DNA of 64,000 bases from Streptomyces sp. NBC_01197. Lineage in GTDB: Bacteria > Actinomycetota > Actinomycetes > Streptomycetales > Streptomycetaceae. The translations under genes were made by a program, and so were the position numbers. Positions within the stretch are counted from its first letter, which is position 1, and each line of letters starts with the position of its first letter. The notes below the pieces were generated by a model. It saw only the letters and a list, made by a program, of their open reading frames with translations. It did no database searches and was not told where the DNA came from. This document shows positions 45,387 to 56,778 of this stretch, piece by piece. The stretch covers positions 434,001 to 498,000 of the forward strand of contig NZ_CP108569.1 of the NCBI RefSeq assembly GCF_036010505.1, written 5' to 3'.

Positions 45387-45489
45387 ACGTGGCAGTGGCG
45401 CCGCCGTCCCCACGGAATTCGCCGAGGGCAGAACGCCACCGGCAGCCTGCCGGGCGCGGGGCTCCTAGGCTGAAGAGGTGAGCAGCCAC

Positions 45490-46005
45490 ATGCCGAACCA
45501 AGCCCGCGTCCTTCCCCTGCGTCCGGTTGCAGCCGCTGCTGCGCCGGCCCCGCGGGCCGGGACGAAAGAGCCCTTGTGGCGGGACGTCGTGGGAGACGTC
45601 CTGCGCCGTGAGCGCCTCGCTCAGGAGCGCACGCTGAAGGATGTGGCCGAGGCGGCCAGAATCTCGATGCCGTACCTCTCCGAGCTGGAGCGCGGCCGCA
45701 AGGAGGCCTCGTCCGAGGTCCTCGCGGCTGCCGGCCGTGCGCTCGGTCTCGGCCTCGGTGATCTGCTCGCCCTGGGCCAGCGCGAGCTGGCACGCCTCAC
45801 CCGTACGGGGCCGACCGGCCCGCGTACCGCGCCCGTCACCACTGCGCGCGGTCTGGGCTCGGCGCGGCCTTCCGGCGGCGCCGGCGAGAGCGGTGCGGCG
45901 GTGTCCGTGGCGGAGCTGAGCATCCGCCGCGCGGCGGTCTGCCCGGTCGTCTCCCCGACCGCGTCCCCGGTCTCGCACCAGGGTGAAGTGCGCCTGGCAG
46001 CCTGA
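45490..46005 (+). CDS. popR: PopR/ClgR-like regulator of clpP3-clpP4
   Basis: A 171-residue XRE-type regulator: HTH at about 37-85 (RERLAQERTLKDVAEAARISMPYLSELERGRKEAS). It resembles Streptomyces ClgR/PopR. It faces a clpP pair as expected for popR, which activates clpP3-clpP4 and is itself degraded by ClpP1P2 in S. lividans. The C-terminus ends in LAA, an ssrA-like degron, in line with that turnover. ATG 45490 has GAGGTG upstream; GTG 45478 is an alternative. A terminator follows. Confidence 0.82.
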   Translation: MPNQARVLPLRPVAAAAAPAPRAGTKEPLWRDVVGDVLRRERLAQERTLKDVAEAARISMPYLSELERGRKEASSEVLAAAGRALGLGLGDLLALGQRELARLTRTGPTGPRTAPVTTARGLGSARPSGGAGESGAAVSVAELSIRRAAVCPVVSPTASPVSHQGEVRLAA

Positions 46006-46021
46006 GGGTCCGACGTCCGGA

Positions 46022-46059
46022 AGGGCCGGCCGGGGCGCAACCCGCGCCCGGCCGGCCCT
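46022..46059. terminator. Bidirectional terminator, 13-bp stem with T-run
   Basis: Arms 46022-46034 and 46047-46059 are perfect; CTTTCT follows on the plus strand. It separates the convergent popR and clpP4 genes. Confidence 0.82.
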
Positions 46060-46088
46060 CTTTCTCGCGGCCCCGGCCCCGGACGTTG

Positions 46089-46712
46089 CTATACGGCTGC
46101 GTTCCGGCGGCTGAGCACCTGATCGGCGAGCCCGTACGCGACGGCCTCGCGCGCGGTGAAGACCTTGTCCCGGTCCATGTCGGCGCGCAGTTCGGAGATT
46201 TCGTGGTGCGTGTGCCGGGAGAGCACCTCCTCGACCTCCGAGCGGATACGGAGCATCTCCTTCGCCCGCAGGCTGAGGTCGGAGACGGTGCCCTGCTCGC
46301 CGCCGCTCGCAGGCTGGCCGAGCAGGACCCGTGCGTGGTCGAGGACGAACCGCCGCCCGGGGTCTCCGCCGGCGAGCAGCACCGCCGCGGTCGATGCCGC
46401 CTGGCCGACGCAGAAGGTCGAGATGGGAGAGCTGACGAAGGTCATCGTGTCGTAGATGGCCATCAGCGAAGTGACCGAACCGCCGGGTGAGTTGATGTAG
46501 ATGGAGATCTCGGTCTCCTGGCTCGACGACTCGAGGTGCAGCAGCTGTGCGATGACGACGTTGGCTACGCCGTCGTCGATCTCGGTGCCGATGAAGATGA
46601 TCCGCTCGGAGAGCAGCCTGCTGAAGACGTCGTAGGACCGCTCCCCCTGCGGGGTGCGCTCGACGACGTTGGGAATCGTGTACTGGCTCATGTCCACCGG
46701 GTGCCGGTCCAT
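46089..46712 (-). CDS. clpP4: ClpP4-type peptidase subunit, catalytic His replaced
   Basis: A 207-residue ClpP protein. INSPGGSV and the nucleophile S107 ([11 protein letters not shown]) are present, and D182 (DMDRDKVF) can serve as the acid. The catalytic His, normally in the MIHQP motif, is replaced: the sequence reads VLLGQPASG with Gly132. It should fold and assemble with ClpP3 but probably lacks or has altered activity. ATG 46712 is 1 bp after the ClpP3 stop; ATG 46691 is an alternative. Coupled to clpP3 and facing popR. Confidence 0.88.
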   Translation of the reverse strand: MDRHPVDMSQYTIPNVVERTPQGERSYDVFSRLLSERIIFIGTEIDDGVANVVIAQLLHLESSSQETEISIYINSPGGSVTSLMAIYDTMTFVSSPISTFCVGQAASTAAVLLAGGDPGRRFVLDHARVLLGQPASGGEQGTVSDLSLRAKEMLRIRSEVEEVLSRHTHHEISELRADMDRDKVFTAREAVAYGLADQVLSRRNAAV

Positions 46713-46713
46713 C

Positions 46714-47370
46714 TCAGAGCCCCGTCCGTCGCCGCGGACCGGCCGGCCGGACGTCGTCGAGCGACTCCACGACCCGGTCCACCATGCCGTACTCCTTGGC
46801 CTGCTCCGCGGTGAACCAGCGGTCACGGTCGCCGTCGCGGGAGATCGTCCCCTCGCTCTGGCCGGTGTGCTCCGCGGTGATCCGCTCGATGGACTTCTTG
46901 GTGAATTCGAGGTTCTCCGCCTGGATCGCGATATCGGCGGCGGTCCCGCCGATCCCGGCCGACGGCTGGTGCATCATGATCCGCGCGTTCGGCAGCGCGA
47001 AGCGCTTGCCCGATTCCCCGACCGTGAGCAGGAACTGGCCCATGCTCGCGGCGAATCCCATCGCGAGGGTGGAGACGTCGTTCGGGATGAGCCGCATGGT
47101 GTCGTAGATCGCGAGACCAGCCGTCACCGAGCCACCGGGGCTGTTGATGTACAGGCTGATGTCGGTCTTCGGGTCCTCCGCCGACAGCAGGAGCAGCTGG
47201 GCGCAGACCCGGTTGGCCGACACCTCGTCAACCTGCGTACCGAGCAGGACGATGCGCTGCATCAGGAGCTGTGCGGCCAGGTGGTCGTCGAAACGGGTGG
47301 CGGGTGTGGAGTCGTCGTCGGACGCTCGGGGGGCGAGAGCGGTGCCCCACCCGGTAGGGGAAGTGGACAT
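46714..47370 (-). CDS. clpP3: ClpP3-type ATP-dependent protease subunit
   Basis: A 218-residue ClpP peptidase. The triad is intact: S109 (GFAASMGQ), H134 (IMMHQPSAG) and D183 (DGDRDRWF). INSPGGSV is conserved. ATG 47370 has an ideal AAGGAGG upstream. The gene precedes clpP4 with no gap, and the pair is faced by a PopR-like regulator gene, the classic arrangement. Role: a backup proteolytic core for stress or when ClpP1P2 fails. Confidence 0.92.
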   Translation of the reverse strand: MSTSPTGWGTALAPRASDDDSTPATRFDDHLAAQLLMQRIVLLGTQVDEVSANRVCAQLLLLSAEDPKTDISLYINSPGGSVTAGLAIYDTMRLIPNDVSTLAMGFAASMGQFLLTVGESGKRFALPNARIMMHQPSAGIGGTAADIAIQAENLEFTKKSIERITAEHTGQSEGTISRDGDRDRWFTAEQAKEYGMVDRVVESLDDVRPAGPRRRTGL

Positions 47371-47487
47371 CGGTCCTCCTTGTCGGGGCGCGGACGCCGG
47401 CTCCGCGCTCTTCCCCCACTGTCGGCCCGACCGTGCCGCCCGTTGGCCTTTCTCGGCCCGCAGCAGATTCGCTGACGGCAGAGCCGG

Positions 47488-47524
47488 ACCGGCCTGCCCC
47501 GGTGGGCCGCCGGGACAGGCTGGT
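47488..47524. terminator. Terminator after fucosidase gene
   Basis: A 15-bp imperfect stem (one mismatch, one wobble) with a 7-nt loop, arms 47488-47502 and 47510-47524, sits just past the fucosidase stop (47532) on its downstream side. Confidence 0.6.
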
Positions 47525-47531
47525 GCGGTGG

Positions 47532-49169
47532 TCAGCTCAGCGAGCGGTAGAGACCGAACTCCGCGATACGGGCCGGCAGGCGGGAGCCGAGTACGCGCAG
47601 CCGCCACTGCCGGGCTGCCACCGGTGAGGGCAGCAGGACGATACGGCTCGCGCCGACGGTCCCCACCTTCGCGGCCTGGGTCCACCCCTTCTCCGTCAGG
47701 GCTTCCACGACGACCTGTTCGACCTGCTGACCGTGACGGATATCCTCGGCGAGCCGGATCCGGTCCACCTCGCGCGGGCGGCCGAAGTCGACGTACAGAG
47801 CGCCGGCCGACGCTGCGGGCGCGGTCCATGCCGTGTCCGGGTCGCCGTCCACCGCGAGGGCCGGGTGGTGTCCGTCGCCCCAGGTCCGCGCCGTGTGGGC
47901 GAGGTTCTTGGGCAGTTCGGCGCCGATGCGCTCGTCGAAGGCCTGGAGTACGGCGACGTCCGCGGCAGGGAGCTGCCCCTGCTGGTCCGGCGGGATGTTC
48001 AGCAGCAGCACGGAGTTGCGGCCGACCGACCGCAGGTAGATGTCGGTGAGCTCGTCGACCGTCTTGGGCTGCTGGTCCGGGTGGTAGAACCAGCCGGGCC
48101 TGATGGACACGTCGCACTCGGCCGGCCACCACTGGAGGTACTGGGCCACCGACCGGGATGCGGCGAGCGCGTCGCGGCTGCCCTGGTCGGGGGCGTCGTA
48201 GGGAAGCGCGTAGTCGGTACGGCCGTACTCCACCTCGGCGACGGGGACGGCGCTCCACTCGTCCTCGCGGGCCAGCCCGCCCTCATTGCCCACCCAGCGG
48301 ACGTCCGGCCCCGATACGGCGATGGAGGCCCCGGGCGCGAGGGCACGGACGACCTCGTACCAGCTGTCCCAGTCGTAGTGCTCGACCTTCTCCGGGGGGA
48401 TGCGGCCCTGTGCGCCGTCGAACCACACCTCGTCCACCGGCCCGTACTCCGTGAGTACTTCGTAGAGCTGGTTGAGCATATGGGCGCCGTAGTCGGTGGC
48501 CTGGAGTTCAAAGCTGCGTAGTTTCTTTCCGGCTCGGTCGTCACCGTCGGTAAGGGTGGGCACCGTGCGGGTGGTGCGTGCGCTCCCGTTGGCGTAGACA
48601 CCGTGCAGGTACTGGTTCTCGTCGGCCGGGGAGATGTAGACGCCGACCTTGATCCCGTGGGCGCGCATCGAGTCGGCGAACGAGCGCAGTACGTCGCCGC
48701 GGCCGTCCTCCCAGCTGCTGGAGGCCACACCGTGGTCCGTGTAGCGGGAGGGGTAGAGGACGAAGCCGTCGTGGTGCTTGACGGTGAGGATGGCGAGTTC
48801 GAAGCCGCCGTCGCGCAGCGCCCGCGCCCACTGATCGGTGTCCAGTCCGGTGGGCTGGAAGACATCGGGGCTCTCGTCGCCTGTGCCCCACTCCAGTCCG
48901 GTGAAGGTGTTGACGCCGAAGTGCAGGAACGCCGTCTTCTCCAGCCGCTGCCAGGCTATTTGACGCTCGGTCGGGCGCAGCCGGGCGGCCTTGGCAACCA
49001 GTTCGTCCGGGGTGTCGTCCGGGCCGATGGCGACGCGGTAGCCGGGCTCGACGGATACGGAGGGACGGCTTCCGGACGCGGCCAGGGCGTCCGGGGCGAG
49101 CAGGGGCGAGCCTGCGGAAGCGCCGACGACGGCGAGCGTGGTGACGAAGAGGCGGCGGCTGAGAGCCAT
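47532..49169 (-). CDS. Secreted GH29 alpha-L-fucosidase
   Basis: A 545-residue enzyme. The N-terminus (SRRLFVTTLAVVGA, cleavage near ALA) is a Tat-like signal. The GH29 core shows HFGVNTFTG, LTVKHHDGF and VDEVWFDGAQ with the catalytic nucleophile Asp. A C-terminal discoidin/CBM-like domain (DPDTAWTAP...YVDFGRP) follows at about 415-540. ATG 49169 is preferred to the upstream extension from 49220, whose Pro/Leu-rich codons are low complexity. It should cleave alpha-L-fucose from exported glycans or host/plant sugars. Confidence 0.93.
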   Translation of the reverse strand: MALSRRLFVTTLAVVGASAGSPLLAPDALAASGSRPSVSVEPGYRVAIGPDDTPDELVAKAARLRPTERQIAWQRLEKTAFLHFGVNTFTGLEWGTGDESPDVFQPTGLDTDQWARALRDGGFELAILTVKHHDGFVLYPSRYTDHGVASSSWEDGRGDVLRSFADSMRAHGIKVGVYISPADENQYLHGVYANGSARTTRTVPTLTDGDDRAGKKLRSFELQATDYGAHMLNQLYEVLTEYGPVDEVWFDGAQGRIPPEKVEHYDWDSWYEVVRALAPGASIAVSGPDVRWVGNEGGLAREDEWSAVPVAEVEYGRTDYALPYDAPDQGSRDALAASRSVAQYLQWWPAECDVSIRPGWFYHPDQQPKTVDELTDIYLRSVGRNSVLLLNIPPDQQGQLPAADVAVLQAFDERIGAELPKNLAHTARTWGDGHHPALAVDGDPDTAWTAPAASAGALYVDFGRPREVDRIRLAEDIRHGQQVEQVVVEALTEKGWTQAAKVGTVGASRIVLLPSPVAARQWRLRVLGSRLPARIAEFGLYRSLS

Positions 49170-49414
49170 GGGCAGGTCCTTCGGTGGCAGGGGCTTCGGT
49201 GGCAGAGGCCCCGGCTCCAAAACCTCGATGGCGGAGGCCCGGTGGCAGGGCCTCGGTTTCAGGAGCTTCGGGTGCGGGCCTGGCAGGGGCCACGCCTTCG
49301 TCCATTCATCCGACGTTCTGCGGAACCCAGACTCTCAATTTCGAACCCTTACTGGTGAGTTGACGGAGAAGAGTCCATCCGTCCGTACGGAAAGTCCATC
49401 CCGGACACAGCGGC
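49170..49414. other. Intergenic region with imperfect short repeats
   Basis: Upstream of the fucosidase start, several imperfect copies of a TTCGGTGGCAG-like element occur between about 49176 and 49290. An AT-richer patch at 49320-49370 probably holds the promoter. No gene is seen. Confidence 0.4.
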
Positions 49415-49481
49415 AGGCCGGTGGAGCCGGTGGTGGGAACCCACTGCGCACATGGGTCCCCACCACCGGCTCCACCGGCCT
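49415..49481. terminator. Very long hairpin (28-bp stem) after glpF
   Basis: Arms 49415-49437 and 49459-49481 are perfectly complementary (23 bp including the outer A-T pair). After one mismatch the stem continues for 5 bp (49439-49443/49453-49457) to a 9-nt loop. It starts 15 bases beyond the leftward glpF stop. Confidence 0.85.
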
Positions 49482-49495
49482 TGCCGGGCCTGCCG

Positions 49496-50311
49496 TCAGT
49501 CCGCCGTGGGAATCCTCCCGGTCTCCTGCCCCTTGCCGAGCGACGGCAGGAAGCGCCCGATCATCAGCTTGTACAGCCCCGCACCGAGGACACCACCGAT
49601 CAGCGGCCCGACGATCGGCACCCAGAAGTAGAAGTTGCCGTACTGATCTCGCCAGGCCGTGTGGTAGCCGGTGATGAAGCTCGCCAGTCGGGGGCCGAAG
49701 TCACGCGCGGGGTTGATCGCGTACCCGGCGTCGGCGCCGAACGCCATCCCGATGGCCACGATGAGCAGCCCGATGAGAAACGGCCCCATGTTGGCGCCGG
49801 GCGGGTCGTTGAGCACGTCGGTGAGCGCGAACAGCACGAAGAGCAGGATCGCGGTACCGATGATCTGGTCGCGCAGGGCTCCCCACTCGCTGACCGGAAA
49901 GGTTCCGTTGCCGGGCAGCGTCGAGAAGACGAACTGCGACTTGAACGTGTGGCCGGGGTCGAACTTGGCCAGGATTTCCGTGTAGTTCCACCGCACGAGC
50001 AGCGCGGCGGTGAACGCACCGGCGGTCTGCGCCACGATGAACGGGACGACCTTGGCCCAGGAGAAGTCCCGGAAGAGGGCCATGGCGAGCGTGACCGCCG
50101 GATTGATGTGGGCCCCGCTGATCCGGCCGGCCACATACACACCCAACGTGACGCCGAAACCCCAGGCCCAGGCGATGCTGTCGTGGTCCCCGAGGCCCCC
50201 GGCCACCACCTGCGCCACCACCCCGCACCCGAACAGGATGAGGATCATGGTGCCGGCGAACTCCGCGGAAAGTTCAGCCACCAGACCCGTTCTCTTTGCG
50301 CCTTTTGACAT
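49496..50311 (-). CDS. glpF: Glycerol facilitator / aquaglyceroporin
   Basis: A 271-residue MIP-family channel with six membrane helices. Both half-helix motifs are present: HINPAVTL and INPARDFGPR; the NPARD form with Asp favours glycerol transport over water. The ATG has GGAGG about 10 bases upstream. No glycerol kinase is nearby, so it may serve osmotic balance or general polyol uptake. It is followed by an unusually long hairpin. Confidence 0.92.
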   Translation of the reverse strand: MSKGAKRTGLVAELSAEFAGTMILILFGCGVVAQVVAGGLGDHDSIAWAWGFGVTLGVYVAGRISGAHINPAVTLAMALFRDFSWAKVVPFIVAQTAGAFTAALLVRWNYTEILAKFDPGHTFKSQFVFSTLPGNGTFPVSEWGALRDQIIGTAILLFVLFALTDVLNDPPGANMGPFLIGLLIVAIGMAFGADAGYAINPARDFGPRLASFITGYHTAWRDQYGNFYFWVPIVGPLIGGVLGAGLYKLMIGRFLPSLGKGQETGRIPTAD

Positions 50312-50465
50312 GGACACCTGCCTCCAGACAGTCCGGGCTGAGACGTACGGCCGGCGGCACGGAGAGGCAAAGCGCGGCAGACTGACGCACCGTACGGCCG
50401 AAAGACGCACACCGGCATACCCATACGACGTGCAGCGGAGCGCCTGCGCAAGCTGGGACCGGCGA

Positions 50466-50528
50466 CCGGGTGCAGGACCGCGCAGGCCGGGTGCAGAACC
50501 GCTCAGGCCGGGTGCAGGACCGCGCAGG
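50466..50528. repeat. 21-bp tandem repeat, three copies
   Basis: Three head-to-tail 21-bp units (50466-50486, 50487-50507, 50508-50528); the outer two are identical and the middle differs at two positions. They lie between the ECF sigma remnant and the glpF start. Confidence 0.88.
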
Positions 50529-50551
50529 CCGTCGGACGGGAGACCGCCGCC

Positions 50552-50685
50552 CACCCGGTCGACCGCCCGCCGGTGGGCGAGGGTGAGGACCCAGGTCATC
50601 CCGGAGCCGCGAGAGGGCTGGAAGCGGGCAGCGGACCGCCAGACCTCAAGCAGCACCTCCTGCTGAACGGGCTCAGGCCCTGGAG
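50552..50685 (-). pseudogene. ECF sigma factor fragment
   Basis: On the minus strand a frame reads PEPVQQEVLLEVWRSAARF...PSRGSGMTWVLTLAHRRAVDRV, the region 2 of a SigK-like ECF sigma factor (part of helix 2.2-2.4). Both ends are missing: it joins the molybdopterin-oxidoreductase remnant on one side and low-complexity repeats on the other. It cannot be functional. Confidence 0.8.
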
Positions 50686-51435
50686 CCGGAGGTCCGCGCC
50701 CGCCGGGATCGGCCGGGCGTACGAGGCGGGCCGCGGGAACACGATGTTCTTCCGTGCGGCGGCGGCCTGGGCCGCCCCTGATGCGTTGAGCCGGCGTCCC
50801 AGGACGCCCGCTCCGGCCGATGCCGCCACCGCGGCCGTCGCGGCGATCACAAACCCACGTCGGTCGAAGACCCCGTGCGTCTCGCCCTTCCCCTCGGTCA
50901 CGCCGACCGTGCGGAAGGGGCGGAGAGCCAGCCTGCCGGTCAGCAGGTAGAGCACCCCGCAGCCCAGCGCGCCACCGACGACCGAGGGCAGTGCGTCCAG
51001 CGGGCCGGCGTCAGGCCGCCCCGCCGCCGCCACCGCCCCGACCGCCCCGACCGCCCCGACCGCCCCGAAGAGCAGTACGGCGGCGGAACCGGTCTTCCGG
51101 TAGCGCAGCGCGGCCACGCCGACGGCCATGGCGAAAGCGGCCAGGAGGGCCAGGATGCCGAGTTGGAGCACCAGTTTGTCGTTGGTCCCGAAGTGCCGTA
51201 CGGCGAAGTCCTTCAGCCAGGGCGGGGTCCGGTCGATGACCGCACCGCCCACGGCCGTCACTGGACTCGCCTCCGGCCGGACGGACGGCGCAACGAGCTC
51301 GGCGACACACAGCGCGGCGAGCCCGGTGATCAGCCCGCTCAGTGCACCCAGCGAGGCGCGCACGACACGGGCCGGCCCCTTACGGCGGCCCGCCTCCGGC
51401 ACTGCAACTTCCCGGTCTTCGCTCACACCGGCCAT
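50665..51435 (-). pseudogene. Truncated molybdopterin oxidoreductase (membrane part only)
   Basis: The first about 257 codons encode the membrane-anchored N-terminus of a sulfite-oxidase-like enzyme: several hydrophobic helices, then FDRRGFVIAATAAVAA and GADLRLQGLSPF. The molybdopterin-binding domain that should follow is absent; the frame runs about 22 codons further in ECF sigma sequence to a stop at 50596. It is a deletion fusion. ATG 51435 starts the remnant. Confidence 0.82.
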
Positions 51436-51629
51436 TCGGTGCCGGCACCGTGGCGGATTGGTCCGTCAGCCGAATGATTCACAAGCGAGTTGAGCGCGGG
51501 ACCGATGTGAGTCGGGAAACACCTTCCGTGAGGGTCGGAAGGCAGTCGATACTGTGAGGAAAGCAACGCCCCGCCGGATGCCTCGACTTGTCACGCACCC
51601 GGTGTCAGCACGAGCACGAAAGGATACCG

Positions 51630-53258
51630 GTGGGTAACACTGCTTTGGGTAACCGTACGAGGCAATCGGCCGTTCCACGGCCCCGGCCTGTCTCACGCGG
51701 CACGGAGAACCTGGCTGGGGGGAACCTGGCGGGTGTGAACCTGGCGGGGGCGCCCCACCTCCGCAGCATCGGACCGATGATGGGGTCGATACAGGCGCTC
51801 GCCGGTAACAGGGCCGCGTCAGCCGTTGTCCAGCGTCTCGCCCCGGACACCGAGACGAAGGGGTCCAGTGACGGGACGGGCAAACCGAAGGCGAAGGCGT
51901 CCCGTACCGGGCTGAACATCCGGGAGAGGATCGCCAGTGCGCTGGAGCGGGCCAACAAGCACCTCGACGTCCTCGACACCCTCGTCCTGCGCGGTCTGGT
52001 CCCGGCCGACGCGGAGATGAACTGGCGGGCCTCCCAGACCGCCGACACCCGACTGTCGGAGCAGGTCGGCGCGTCCTCCGCCGCGGCCGGCGCCGAGATG
52101 GGACTCACCGACGGGGTCACGGCGGTCAACAACGTCCTCGACGCACGCAAGGCGTACAAGGAATCCAAGGAGAACCCGACGGGCCCCTCCTCCCACGCCC
52201 CACGGAAGAAGTTCCCCTCAAAGACGCTCGACGCGATCCAGAACCTGGCGACTTACGGCTCCGATGTCATCGGCGTCGCCAAGAACTCCCTGCACGCTGA
52301 GGGCATCGTGACGGCAGCGAGTGTCGCTGAGGCCGGGGGCGGAATGATCGGGGCCGTGGCGGGCGTCAAGAGCGTCCGGGCGGCGCGTCGATTCGGGCTG
52401 ACGACGCGCAAGTACCGGGACGTCAAGAAGATCGACGTGCCCGCGCCGGTGGACGACCACGAGCTCACCCGGCTCCGCGAGGCCGAGACGGAGAGCCACT
52501 GGGCGCTCGCGCAGGCCTATGTCGCGTTGGAGCGCGCCCACGACGGCGACGGGGACGGCCTCGCGGATCGGCTGAGTGCCGCCCTGGACCGTGCCGGCGA
52601 CGCCTTCTCGACCATCGAGAAGGCCGCCGGAGACGTCAAGCAGGCACAGGACACCAATGTCCTCAACACCACCCGGGACTACGCCCTGGCCAAGCAACGC
52701 AACAAGCTCTGGAAACAGGGGGTCGGCGCGGTCGGGGACGGCGCGAGGTCGGCCGGCGGCGCGGTGACGATCGCGGCGGCTGCCACGGGAGCACTGGCGA
52801 GCAACCCGGTCGGCTGGGGCCTGGCCGCTACAGCGGCAGGGCTGTTGGCCTCGGTCACCGCGTACAAGGCCGGTCGCGCCGGCAAGAAGCGCTACGACGG
52901 CGCCCGCCACCCCGACCGCTGGGCCCCGTCCACGGAGGAGGGTGGCCCGGCCGCCTCCGAGCCCGCCTCCCGCCCGGACGCCCTCAAGGAAGCGCTGAAG
53001 TTCTGGAAGAAGGCCGAACACAGCAAGCGCGATGCCATGGCGCGCACCCTCTACGGCCTCGCCGCAGGCCCCGAGGTCCCGGCCGGCCGGAAGACCGAGC
53101 CCGGGTTGCGTGCCTCGGCCCGGGAACTGCTCGTCGCTCTGAAGGCAGGCCCCGCCCATCTGCATATGACGGCGGAGGAGTGGGCGGGGTCCCTGAACGA
53201 CCCTGCCGACGCCGAGAAGTGGCACAAGGAGATCGCCAACCAGCTAGCGTCCAGCTGA
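51630..53258 (+). CDS. AGNxA-motif protein with helical and membrane-like segments
   Basis: A 542-residue protein of unknown family. An N-terminal ALAGNRAASAVVQRLAP stretch resembles the LQRxAGNxAVxxLVQ motif of DUF4157/extracellular contractile-injection effectors. It is followed by a Lys-rich linker, long helical regions and a glycine/alanine-rich hydrophobic segment (about 390-425, VTIAAAATGALASNPVGWGLAATAAGLL) that could insert in a membrane. GTG 51630 has AAAGGA 5 bases upstream; a TTG at 51588 is a poorer start. No secretion genes are nearby. Possibly a secreted toxin or injected effector; the assignment is tentative. Confidence 0.65.
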   Translation: MGNTALGNRTRQSAVPRPRPVSRGTENLAGGNLAGVNLAGAPHLRSIGPMMGSIQALAGNRAASAVVQRLAPDTETKGSSDGTGKPKAKASRTGLNIRERIASALERANKHLDVLDTLVLRGLVPADAEMNWRASQTADTRLSEQVGASSAAAGAEMGLTDGVTAVNNVLDARKAYKESKENPTGPSSHAPRKKFPSKTLDAIQNLATYGSDVIGVAKNSLHAEGIVTAASVAEAGGGMIGAVAGVKSVRAARRFGLTTRKYRDVKKIDVPAPVDDHELTRLREAETESHWALAQAYVALERAHDGDGDGLADRLSAALDRAGDAFSTIEKAAGDVKQAQDTNVLNTTRDYALAKQRNKLWKQGVGAVGDGARSAGGAVTIAAAATGALASNPVGWGLAATAAGLLASVTAYKAGRAGKKRYDGARHPDRWAPSTEEGGPAASEPASRPDALKEALKFWKKAEHSKRDAMARTLYGLAAGPEVPAGRKTEPGLRASARELLVALKAGPAHLHMTAEEWAGSLNDPADAEKWHKEIANQLASS

Positions 53259-53295
53259 GGTTGGTCCGTTGACGGTATGCGGCGCGATCGTTTGT

Positions 53296-53335
53296 GTCAC
53301 CTGGCGAGCCGGCACATGTCGGCCCGCCAGGTGAC
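53296..53335. terminator. Terminator after AGNxA protein gene
   Basis: Arms 53296-53306 and 53325-53335 pair over 11 bp; an inner GCCG/CGGC extends it. It lies about 37 bp past the stop. Confidence 0.72.
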
Positions 53336-53363
53336 GGGGTGCGGCCCGGCCGCTCCGGGACAT

Positions 53364-53412
53364 GCCTCCGGCCCGTCGCTCCACTGTGACAGCGGGGCGA
53401 CGGGCCGGAGGC
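53364..53412. terminator. Terminator after katG, 16-bp perfect stem
   Basis: Arms 53364-53379 and 53397-53412 are perfectly complementary with a 17-nt loop, 65 bp past the leftward katG stop (53477). Confidence 0.78.
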
Positions 53413-53476
53413 GCCGTCCTGCGGATCGGACGGCGTCGTACGGAACGAGCGACGTACGATTCGACCAACCTACGGA

Positions 53477-56066
<2,590 letters not shown>

Positions 56067-56486
56067 ATGAGCGACCTGGTGGAACGACTGCGCGGGCGGG
56101 GCTGGCGGATGACCGCGCAGCGGCGGGTCGTCGCGGAGGTTCTCGACGGCGACCACGTGCACCTCACCGCCGACGAGGTGCAGGACCGGGCCGTTCGCCT
56201 GCTGCCTGAGATATCCCGCGCGACGGTCTACAACACCTTGGGCGAGATGGTCTCCCTCGGCGAGGTCATGGAAGTCTCCACCGGCGGGCGCGCCAAGCGG
56301 TACGACCCCAACGCCCGTCATCCGCACCAGCATCTGGTCTGCTCCGGCTGCGGCACCATCCGCGACGTCCATCCGGCCCATTCCCCGCTCGGCGACCTGC
56401 CCGACACGGAGCGGTTCGGCTTCACCGTGACGGCAGCCGACATCACGTACCGCGGGCTGTGCCCGGCCTGCGCGGGCACAGCCTGA
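56067..56486 (+). CDS. PerR-like Fur family regulator
   Basis: A 139-residue Fur-family repressor. The winged-helix core (HLTADEVQDRA...ISRATVYNTLGEMVSLG) is followed by two CxxC zinc pairs (C92/C95 and C132/C135). His32 is followed by an Asp at position 100 (GTIRDV), the residue that in PerR replaces the Glu of Fur, suggesting Fe-dependent peroxide sensing. It is divergent from katG. Probably represses katG and itself. Confidence 0.88.
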   Translation: MSDLVERLRGRGWRMTAQRRVVAEVLDGDHVHLTADEVQDRAVRLLPEISRATVYNTLGEMVSLGEVMEVSTGGRAKRYDPNARHPHQHLVCSGCGTIRDVHPAHSPLGDLPDTERFGFTVTAADITYRGLCPACAGTA

Positions 56487-56499
56487 ACGCGGCTGCGCC

Positions 56500-56734
56500 A
56501 AGTGGCCGAACACCGTCTGCCCGGACTACTGGGTGCGCAGCCCCTCGGCGCGTTCTGGAACGTCTTCGACCGGGTCGCCGGGGGTGGGCCGGTGACCCGG
56601 CTCCCGAGGTCATCGTCGACCGGCACCGCGCCATCGTGGCGGCGCTGCGGGCCCGCGACGTGCAGGAGGCCATAGCCACGCACTTCCGGGGCATCGAGGC
56701 GCGGGCGGAGCGTCGCACGCGGGGCCTGAACTGA
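56500..56734 (+). pseudogene. GntR/FCD regulator fragment, frameshifted
   Basis: Two frames together give the end of a FadR-type GntR regulator: PGLLGAQPLGAFWNVFDRVAG in one, then EVIVDRHRAIVAALRARDV and AIATHFRGIEARAERR in the other, with a shift near 56580. The DNA-binding domain is missing. It is a decayed remnant between the Fur gene and the hydrolase gene. Confidence 0.7.
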
Positions 56735-56778
56735 TCAAAACCCCTGCATCCCGGCTCGGATCGTGACACAGTCCCGCC

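Noticed and set aside
43244..45793. Minus-strand frame of about 850 codons opposite pcaL and pobA
   Set aside because: The pca and pobA genes on the plus strand are certain; the reverse frame shows only GC-driven composition.
50466..50528. Three-copy 21-bp repeat as a mini CRISPR or iteron
   Set aside because: Units are contiguous without spacers and there is no replication or cas gene nearby; it is a plain tandem expansion.
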